A program made the position numbers and the translations under genes. From Desulfobacterales bacterium C00003060 (GTDB lineage Bacteria > Desulfobacterota > Desulfobacteria > Desulfobacterales > C00003060), in assembly GCA_001751085.1 (NCBI GenBank), contig MAXP01000340.1, forward strand, positions 1 to 13,537: a stretch of 13,537 nucleotides of DNA. Reading direction: 5' to 3'. Positions within the stretch are counted from its first letter, which is position 1, and every line of letters begins with the position of its first letter. Under the pieces are notes generated by a model that saw nothing but the letters and a program-made list of their open reading frames with translations, searched no databases and was not told the origin of the DNA. Positions 7,738 through 13,537 of the stretch are shown piece after piece.

Positions 7738-10700
7738 TTGGAAGAATTGTACAGTTTTTTTGCTAGGCCCAAGGACCCGCTGAGTTACACAGCGGTTTCC
7801 ATCTCGCTTGCATCGCCAGAGAAGATCAGAGAGTGGTCTTACGGGGAGATCAAAAAGCCTGAAACGATAAACTACCGAACCTTCAAGCCGGAGCGGGACG
7901 GGCTTTTTTGTGCGAAGATCTTCGGTCCTACTAAGGATTATGAATGTAACTGCGGCAAATATAAAAGGATGAAACACAGAGGCGTGGTTTGTGAGAAGTG
8001 CGGTGTGGAGGTCATTCAGTCCAGGGTTCGCCGGGAACGGATGGGTCACATTGAACTGGCCTCACCAGTGGCCCATATATGGTTTTTGAGAAGTCTCCCG
8101 GGTAAGATTGGGAATTTGCTGGATTTGAGCCTGAAGGAACTTGAAAAGGTCCTTTATTTTGATGCCCATATTGTTATAGATCCCAAGGAGACCGATCTTG
8201 CCCCACGCCAGATTCTTTCCGAGGAAAGATACCGGGAGGCGATAGAGAAATACGGGCGGAAGTTTGATGTCGGCATTGGGGCTGAAGCCATCAAGGCCCT
8301 TCTCGAAAGGCTGGATCCGGAGGAGGAATACAAGAGGCTACGGACAGAGATCCAGGCTGCAGGCTCTGAGACAAAGCGCAAGAAGCTATCCAAGCAGCTC
8401 AAGATCGTTGAGGCGTTTCGGAATTGTGGGAATCGTCCCGAGTGGATGATAATGGACATAGTACCTGTACTACCCCCTGATGTGCGACCACTGGTTCCTT
8501 TAGAGGGGGGGCGGTTTGCCACCTCTGATCTAAATGACCTCTATCGGAGGGTGATCAATCGTAACAACCGCTTGAAGAGGCTTCAAGACTTGCGCGCACC
8601 TGACATCATCATACGGAATGAAAAGAGGATGCTGCAAGAGGCCGTAGACGTGCTATTTGACAATGGCCGATATGGCAGGGTCGTTACAGGGCCGAACAGA
8701 CGCCCGCTCAAGTCTTTGAGTGATGCGTTAAGGGGAAAACAGGGCCGTTTCCGCCAAAACCTCCTGGGCAAACGGGTTGACTATTCAGGGCGCACCGTCA
8801 TCGTCGTGGGGCCGGAATTGCGTCTCCATCAATGTGGCCTTCCCAAGAAGATGGCCTTGGAACTTTTTAAGCCTTTTGTCTTTTACAGGCTTGAAGAAAA
8901 GGGGTTGGCTACCACCGTCAAGAGCGCCAAGAAACTTGTCGAACGGGAAACTCCGGAGGTATGGGATACCTTGGATGAGGTGGTGAAGGAATATCCGGTA
9001 ATTCTGAATCGGGCCCCGACACTCCATCGGCTGGGGATGCAGGCATTTGAACCGACTCTGATTGAAGGCAAGGCAATCCAGCTTCACCCCTTAGTCTGCA
9101 CCGCTTTTAATGCTGATTTCGATGGAGACCAAATGGCGGTTCATGTGCCTCTTTCTATAGAATCTCAAATAGAGGCACGGATCCTCATGTTGTCCTCCAA
9201 CAACATCCTTTCCCCGGCCAATGGTGATCCTGTCATTGTGCCTACTCAGGATATTGTATTGGGGCTCTATTACATCACCCGAGCGGTTACCGGTTCGATG
9301 GGAGAAGGTAAGGTCTTTGCCAACCCCCAAGAAGTGCGAACTGCCTACGATGCGGATAAGGTAGGCCTTCATGCCAGAATCGTGGTCCGGTTTGATGGCA
9401 AGCGAGCGGAGACCACTGTGGGGCGCATAATCCTTCGAGAGATCTTTCCTCATGAATCGATTGTGCAGTTATGTCAGATTACGGTCTCTTCTGAGGAGGA
9501 GGGCCAGGAAGCCCTCTCTGGTCTCAGGGAGGGTGAGAATTTCTACCGGATGGCACAAAAGATCTCAAAGAGTGGGGATCGTGTCCATAATGGGGACATG
9601 GGATTCGTGCAGCCCGAGCAACTCGAAGATGTATACGGGATAAGTCCATCTGACACAGGGGCTATCTTCGCACTTGAAGTCGGTGATTTCAGTGATGTCA
9701 TCAAGGCTAATGGGAACTATTACGTATTCAAGGTCATGGCAAAGAGTGATGAGTTTCCATTTGAGCTTATCAACAAGGTGATGGATAAGAAGACCGTTAG
9801 CCGGTTGATCAGCCACTGCTATCGAACCTTGGGAGGCAAGGCTACGGTCATCCTTGCAGACCGCTTGAAGGATATTGGCTATCGATATGCTACTCAGGCA
9901 GGCATCTCTATTAGCGTGGATGACATGGTCATTCCTCACACAAAATGGGACATCATCAAGGAAGTCGAGCAACTGGTTTTCGAGATCAACGAGCAGTATA
10001 CTGATGGCCTGATAACCCGCGGGGAAAAATATAATAAGGTGGTTGACATTTGGACAAAGGCTACTGCCGATGTGGCAAATGAGATGATGGAAGAGATGAA
10101 GGTTGTTCCCCTTATGGACAAGGATGGTCTGCCGGTGTTGGACGAAAGCGGCCAGCCGATCCAGGAAGAGAGCTTCAATCCTATCTACATGATGGCCGAT
10201 TCAGGATCAAGAGGCAGCAAGGACCAGATGCGACAGTTGGCAGGGATGCGGGGTCTGATGGCCAAACCCTCCGGTGAAATCATTGAGACCCCTATCACGG
10301 CCAACTTCCGTGAAGGTCTCAGCGTGCTTCAGTACTTTAGCTCAACGCACGGTGCGCGGAAAGGCCTGGCCGACACAGCCCTTAAGACAGCAAACTCCGG
10401 ATACCTGACTCGTCGGCTGGTAGACGTTGCTCAAGATTGTATTACCATTGAAGAAGACTGTGGTGCGTTAACGGGGATTGAGGTGGAGCCTCTTGTAGAG
10501 GGAGGCGAGATTATCCAAAAGGTTGGTGAACGAGTGCTGGGGCGGGTGGCCTTGGAGGATATTCGAGATCCTTACACGGAAGAGGTGTTGGTCTATGCCA
10601 ACGAAGAGATAGGCGAGGATGATGTTGCCAAGATCGACATTGCAGGTCTTACGAAGGTTAAGATTCGTTCGGTACTGGCTTGTAAATGCAGAGACGGTGT

Positions 10701-12204
10701 TTGCTGCAAGTGTTATGGCCGTGATTTGGCTTATGGCCAGCCGGTGGAGATTGGCACGACAATCGGAACCCTGGCAGCGCAGTCCATCGGTGAGCCTGGA
10801 ACACAGCTCACCATGCGGACATTCCATATTGGTGGCACAGCAAGTCGGGCGGTGGAACAGGCCGATTTTAGGGCTGTTAGTGGAGGTAGAGTTAAATACA
10901 CCGGCCTTGATACGGTTGAGAATGCCGATGGGGAATTCGTGGTTATGAACCGCCATGGGGGGGAGCTTGCCATTGAGGACGATCGGGGCCGAGAGCGGGA
11001 GAAGTATCCCGTCATCTACGGTGCCCACGTTGTGGTCAGAGACGGCCAAGATGTCAAATCTGGTGAGTTGGTTGTTACGTGGGATCCTTACACGACCCCG
11101 ATTCTTACCGAGATAAAGGGAACTATAAGGTATGGGGATATTTTGCCTGGGACGACGATGCAGGAGAAGGTCGACCGTGTTACAGGCAAGGCGAGTCAGG
11201 TGATCGTAGAGTATAAGGACGCAGACGTTCGTCCGAGGATTTCCGTAAAGGATGAGAATGGTGAGACAGGCAAACTTCCATCTGGGGGCAGTGCCCGGTA
11301 TTATCTCCCGGTGGGGGCGATTTTGATGGTTTCCGAGGGAGATACTGTCAATGCCGGGAGTGTTATTGCCAAGCTTCCCCGGGAGACCACGAAAACCAAG
11401 GATATTACCGGTGGCCTTCCGCGCGTGGCCGAATTGTTTGAATGCCGAAAACCAAAAGAGGCTGCAATTCTCAGTGAGATTGATGGCTACGTGAGTATTT
11501 CCAAAGGAGCTAAAGGGAAGCAGAAGGTCACCGTAACGCCCCATGATGTTGGAGAGAAAAAAGAATATCTGATTCCGAGGGGAAAACACATTAGCGTGTT
11601 GGAGGGGGATTACCTCAAGGCGGGTGAGTCCCTGATGAGAGGATTGGCCAATCCCCATGACATCTTAAGTGTCAAAGGAGAGGACGACCTGGCTCGATAT
11701 CTTGTAGATGAAGTCCAAGAGGTCTATCGTCTGCAGGGTGTTCGAATCAATGATAAGCACATCGAGGTAATTGTGAGACAGATGTTAAAAAGGGTGAAAA
11801 TAGAGGATCCGGGTGACACAGATTTCATTCTGGAAGAACATGTTGATAAGATACGTTTTGAAGAGGTCAACCGGGAGACGGTAGATAAGGGTGGCAAGCC
11901 TGCAGTCGCCAGGTCTCTTCTTTTAGGAATTACCAAGGCATCACTCAGCACAGAGAGCTTTATCTCCGCAGCATCATTTCAAGAAACCACCAAGGTGCTG
12001 ACTGAGGCAAGCATTGCCGGCAAGATCGATTACCTAAGGGGTCTGAAAGAGAATGTGATTATGGGGCGTATAATACCAGCCGGAACAGGAATGATGCAAT
12101 ATAGGGGGGCCAAAGTTCTGTTGGAATCTCATGAGACTGTTGATGAATTGGGGGTTGAGGGCGACTTAGGAGTTGTTCAGGCAGATGAGGTGGCCCACGT
12201 TTGA
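7738..12204 (+). CDS. rpoC: DNA-directed RNA polymerase subunit beta' with an extra parvulin-like domain
   Basis: This 1488-residue subunit (E. coli 1407) carries the catalytic Mg site. In order: zinc site 1 (C70, C72, C85, C88); the NADFDGD loop with D460, D462 and D464; an extra domain at 572-672; rim helices and funnel (about 735-800); bridge helix (about 863-898); zinc site 2 (C908, C982, C989, C992); trigger loop with M1026, R1027 and H1030; and an SI3-type insertion (about 1037-1213). Numbering equals E. coli up to D464 and is +94 from C908 onward. The start is TTG at 7738, because [16 protein letters not shown] is the family N-terminus and AAGGAG lies at 7726-7731. An ATG at 7733 is out of frame, one base from that site, and opens only 16 codons. 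The spacer from rpoB is 15 bases, so the two are co-expressed. Confidence 0.98.
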   Translation: MEELYSFFARPKDPLSYTAVSISLASPEKIREWSYGEIKKPETINYRTFKPERDGLFCAKIFGPTKDYECNCGKYKRMKHRGVVCEKCGVEVIQSRVRRERMGHIELASPVAHIWFLRSLPGKIGNLLDLSLKELEKVLYFDAHIVIDPKETDLAPRQILSEERYREAIEKYGRKFDVGIGAEAIKALLERLDPEEEYKRLRTEIQAAGSETKRKKLSKQLKIVEAFRNCGNRPEWMIMDIVPVLPPDVRPLVPLEGGRFATSDLNDLYRRVINRNNRLKRLQDLRAPDIIIRNEKRMLQEAVDVLFDNGRYGRVVTGPNRRPLKSLSDALRGKQGRFRQNLLGKRVDYSGRTVIVVGPELRLHQCGLPKKMALELFKPFVFYRLEEKGLATTVKSAKKLVERETPEVWDTLDEVVKEYPVILNRAPTLHRLGMQAFEPTLIEGKAIQLHPLVCTAFNADFDGDQMAVHVPLSIESQIEARILMLSSNNILSPANGDPVIVPTQDIVLGLYYITRAVTGSMGEGKVFANPQEVRTAYDADKVGLHARIVVRFDGKRAETTVGRIILREIFPHESIVQLCQITVSSEEEGQEALSGLREGENFYRMAQKISKSGDRVHNGDMGFVQPEQLEDVYGISPSDTGAIFALEVGDFSDVIKANGNYYVFKVMAKSDEFPFELINKVMDKKTVSRLISHCYRTLGGKATVILADRLKDIGYRYATQAGISISVDDMVIPHTKWDIIKEVEQLVFEINEQYTDGLITRGEKYNKVVDIWTKATADVANEMMEEMKVVPLMDKDGLPVLDESGQPIQEESFNPIYMMADSGSRGSKDQMRQLAGMRGLMAKPSGEIIETPITANFREGLSVLQYFSSTHGARKGLADTALKTANSGYLTRRLVDVAQDCITIEEDCGALTGIEVEPLVEGGEIIQKVGERVLGRVALEDIRDPYTEEVLVYANEEIGEDDVAKIDIAGLTKVKIRSVLACKCRDGVCCKCYGRDLAYGQPVEIGTTIGTLAAQSIGEPGTQLTMRTFHIGGTASRAVEQADFRAVSGGRVKYTGLDTVENADGEFVVMNRHGGELAIEDDRGREREKYPVIYGAHVVVRDGQDVKSGELVVTWDPYTTPILTEIKGTIRYGDILPGTTMQEKVDRVTGKASQVIVEYKDADVRPRISVKDENGETGKLPSGGSARYYLPVGAILMVSEGDTVNAGSVIAKLPRETTKTKDITGGLPRVAELFECRKPKEAAILSEIDGYVSISKGAKGKQKVTVTPHDVGEKKEYLIPRGKHISVLEGDYLKAGESLMRGLANPHDILSVKGEDDLARYLVDEVQEVYRLQGVRINDKHIEVIVRQMLKRVKIEDPGDTDFILEEHVDKIRFEEVNRETVDKGGKPAVARSLLLGITKASLSTESFISAASFQETTKVLTEASIAGKIDYLRGLKENVIMGRIIPAGTGMMQYRGAKVLLESHETVDELGVEGDLGVVQADEVAHV
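9451..9753 (+). other. Parvulin (PpiC/SurA-like) domain inserted in beta' pore domain
   Basis: Residues 572-672 fall between REIFP and [10 protein letters not shown], which adjoin each other almost directly in ordinary beta'. In E. coli terms the insertion lies between P584 and P588, a net gain of 99 residues. The insert follows the parvulin pattern: an ITV strand with acidic [10 protein letters not shown], a helix ending [15 protein letters not shown], the loop HNGDMGFV (family NGGDLGF), then [14 protein letters not shown] and [10 protein letters not shown] (family F.L..GE.S.PV and GYHIIKV). The usual histidines of the HIL and GYH motifs are Q580 and Y662. I infer a folded module that binds protein, with doubtful isomerase activity. 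Codon use looks like that of the flanks, so no recent transfer is evident. Confidence 0.8.
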
Positions 12205-12221
12205 GGAAATGCAGAAAAGTC

Positions 12222-12249
12222 TTGACAAAAGAAAAATTGGTGCTAAATT
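12222..12249 (+). promoter_or_regulatory. Sigma70-type promoter for rpsL-rpsG
   Basis: A perfect -35 TTGACA (12222-12227) is followed after 16 bases by TAAATT (12244-12249), a 4/6 match to the -10 consensus, in AT-rich DNA. It begins 17 bases after the rpoC stop, with no terminator hairpin in between, so readthrough from rpoC remains possible. The leader to rpsL would be about 150 bases. It contains the perfect palindrome AACGGCCGTT at 12284-12293 and nothing else I can assign. Confidence 0.65.
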
Positions 12250-12403
12250 TATTTATTTTTGTGCTTTGACTTATCACAACGCAAACGGCCGTTAGTCAGA
12301 ACGACCACTATTGTCAGAGGCTTTGGCAAGTTGGATTAAGGCAATAAGTTGAATGGTGGAGAAACGAAGACAATAGGGATTCCGAGACATTGAGGAAGAG
12401 TTG

Positions 12404-12775
12404 ATGCCGACAATCAATCAATTGGTAAGAAAGGGCCGGAAGCGCGTGAGGAAAAAGTCCAACACGCCTGCCCTCAAACAGTGTCCCCAAAGGCGGGGTG
12501 TGTGTACCAGGGTATATACGACTACGCCCAAGAAACCTAATTCAGCCTTGAGAAAGGTGGCTAGGGTTCGTTTGACGAACGGAATTGAGGTGACTACCTA
12601 TATCCCTGGTGTAGGGCACAACCTTCAGGAGCATTCGGTTGTGCTCGTTCGAGGGGGACGGGTCAAAGATCTGCCTGGGGTTCGCTATCATATAGTGCGG
12701 GGTACGCTCGATTCTGTTGGTGTTCAGGATCGAAAACAGGGTAGGTCAAGGTATGGCGCTAAAAAGCCAAAGTGA
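12404..12775 (+). CDS. rpsL: 30S ribosomal protein S12
   Basis: This 123-residue protein (E. coli 124) sits at the decoding centre and monitors codon-anticodon fit. The family core is intact: [20 protein letters not shown] and [23 protein letters not shown]43 and K88, the main sites of streptomycin resistance changes, are the wild-type residues. D89, target of the RimO methylthio modification in many bacteria, is present. The start is ATG at 12404 ([13 protein letters not shown]), with GAGGA at 12392-12396 and 7 bases of spacing. A TTG immediately before it (12401) is in frame but gives an atypical extra residue. It opens a str-type operon with rpsG. Confidence 0.98.
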   Translation: MPTINQLVRKGRKRVRKKSNTPALKQCPQRRGVCTRVYTTTPKKPNSALRKVARVRLTNGIEVTTYIPGVGHNLQEHSVVLVRGGRVKDLPGVRYHIVRGTLDSVGVQDRKQGRSRYGAKKPK

Positions 12776-12869
12776 GTCGAATACGGAATGAAATCGGGAA
12801 TCGGTTAACAATTTGGCGAAAAGCCTTTCTGCGGGTCCGAATTACGAAATAGCAGGAGTAGAAAAATAT

Positions 12870-13340
12870 ATGTCAAGGAAACGAGAGATCGCCAAACGGG
12901 TTACTATGCCTGATCCGAAGTATAAGAGTAAATTGGTATCGAGGTTTGTCAATTGTCTTATGAAGGATGGCAAGAAGAGTGTGGCAGAATCAATATTGTA
13001 TGATGCCTTTGCGATTGTCGAAAAAAGAAGCAAGGAGCCGCCTCTTAAGATCTTTGAGAAGGCTATGGAGAATGCCAAGCCTCGCATCGAGGTCAAGTCC
13101 CGCCGTGTAGGGGGCTCCACTTATCAAGTGCCGATTGAGGTTAGAGGGGCGCGCCAGACCGCACTCGGAATTAGGTGGCTGATTTCCTTTGCAGGAAAAC
13201 GCTCAGAAAAGAGTATGGCGGAAAAGCTGGCCGGTGAGCTGATAGACGCGGGTAATCAGCGTGGTGCCACCATCAAGAAAAGGGATGACACACACAAAAT
13301 GGCTGAGGCCAACAAGGCCTTTGCTCACTACAGATGGTAA
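12870..13340 (+). CDS. rpsG: 30S ribosomal protein S7
   Basis: This 156-residue protein has the usual length. S7 nucleates assembly of the 30S head, contacts E-site tRNA, and in E. coli represses the str operon by binding the rpsL-rpsG spacer. Visible signatures are [28 protein letters not shown], the beta-hairpin [16 protein letters not shown], and the C-terminus [15 protein letters not shown]. The start is ATG at 12870 ([10 protein letters not shown]), with AGGAG at 12854-12858 and 11 bases of spacing. A longer in-frame opening from 12813 adds 19 residues not typical of S7 and would leave that AGGAG unused. The 94-base spacer after rpsL is roomy enough for S7 autoregulation, but I could not draw the known structure there. 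Confidence 0.97.
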   Translation: MSRKREIAKRVTMPDPKYKSKLVSRFVNCLMKDGKKSVAESILYDAFAIVEKRSKEPPLKIFEKAMENAKPRIEVKSRRVGGSTYQVPIEVRGARQTALGIRWLISFAGKRSEKSMAEKLAGELIDAGNQRGATIKKRDDTHKMAEANKAFAHYRW

Positions 13341-13390
13341 TGATGGGGTTTGTAGGGTTCAAGATTGATTCCAAGGGGAAGAGGGGCGTT

Positions 13391-13420
13391 TTGCAATAGA
13401 AAGGCCCGTTATTTTATTAT
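13391..13420 (+). promoter_or_regulatory. Candidate promoter for tuf
   Basis: TTGCAA (13391-13396) and TATTAT (13415-13420, 5/6 of the -10 consensus) are separated by 18 bases in an AT-rich part of the 120-base rpsG-tuf spacer. A start near 13427 would give a leader of about 34 bases. A separate promoter would suit EF-Tu, which is made in large excess over S12 and S7. The spacing is near the upper limit and the -35 is weak. A GGGC/GCCC pairing (13384-13387/13404-13407) overlaps the site. Confidence 0.35.
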
Positions 13421-13460
13421 TTTGTAAGAACCTAGAACCTTAATCGTAGGGGGAAGGAAG

Positions 13461-13537
13461 ATGGCGAAGAAGAAATTTGAGCGTTTGAAGCCTCATGTGA
13501 ATGTTGGCACTATTGGGCATATTGACCATGGTAAGAC
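13461..13537 (+). CDS. tuf: Elongation factor Tu, N-terminus (runs off window)
   Basis: The last 77 bases encode 25 full codons starting [20 protein letters not shown] and continuing into IDHGK. This is the EF-Tu N-terminus with the GHIDHGK(T) G1/P-loop that binds GTP phosphates. EF-G would begin quite differently (an AHIDAGKT loop), so this is tuf and not fusA. EF-Tu delivers aminoacyl-tRNA to the ribosomal A site. The ATG is preceded by a purine-rich GGGGGAAGGAAG at 13449-13460. Direct placement after rpsG, without fusA, departs from the common rpsL-rpsG-fusA-tuf order. Confidence 0.95.
   Translation, partial: MAKKKFERLKPHVNVGTIGHIDHGK

Noticed and set aside
10840..11380. Second large insertion in rpoC, in the trigger loop
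   Set aside because: This is the SI3 insertion long known in Proteobacteria and matches E. coli residue by residue in part, so it is not novel.
10468..11658. Minus-strand frame of 396 codons
   Set aside because: It lies wholly inside rpoC, reads as low-identity shadow protein, and has no ribosome binding site or family features.
12813..12869. In-frame N-terminal extension of rpsG
   Set aside because: S7 aligns from [10 protein letters not shown]. The extension would ignore the AGGAG at 12854-12858.

Overview
This window is the core transcription and translation cluster of a bacterium. On the + strand it reads: (secE tail) - nusG - rplK - rplA - rplJ - rplL - rpoB - rpoC - rpsL - rpsG - tuf (start only). 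The RNA polymerase subunits carry the large sequence insertions typical of Proteobacteria and their relatives (beta regions equivalent to SI1 and SI2, beta' trigger-loop insertion SI3). Base composition is balanced and the proteins look most like those of sulfate-reducing 'Deltaproteobacteria' (Desulfobacterota). That assignment is inferred from remembered family sequences; no search was run. Every large reading frame is intact and on the + strand, and the long minus-strand frames are shadows.

Region 1-2559 holds the end of a probable secE, then nusG, rplK (L11), rplA (L1) and rplJ (L10). NusG is a transcription factor, and L11, L1 and L10 build the L1 stalk and the GTPase-associated centre of the 50S subunit. 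Region 2560-3085 is 526 bases without a gene, lying between rplJ and rplL, two genes that are usually close neighbours. It is full of potential secondary structure: a REP-like inverted repeat, a three-arm element, a pair of competing hairpins and a very compact GC hairpin. By contrast rplA and rplJ are only 30 bases apart, so the usual L10 leader in front of rplJ has no room. Region 3086-12204 holds rplL (L7/L12), rpoB and rpoC, with a 9-bp hairpin between rplL and rpoB where E. coli has its attenuator and RNase III site. Region 12205-13537 is a str-type operon (S12, S7, EF-Tu) with a consensus -35 promoter just after rpoC. It has no fusA between rpsG and tuf.

The most notable observation is inside rpoC. 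About 100 residues (roughly 572-672) interrupt the beta' pore domain, and they read as a parvulin (PpiC/SurA-type) peptidyl-prolyl isomerase fold. Residue numbering matches E. coli exactly at the catalytic NADFDGD loop (D460, D462, D464) and is shifted by +94 at the second zinc site. This brackets the insertion. Both histidines typical of active parvulins appear to be replaced (Q580, Y662), which suggests a binding module rather than an active isomerase.
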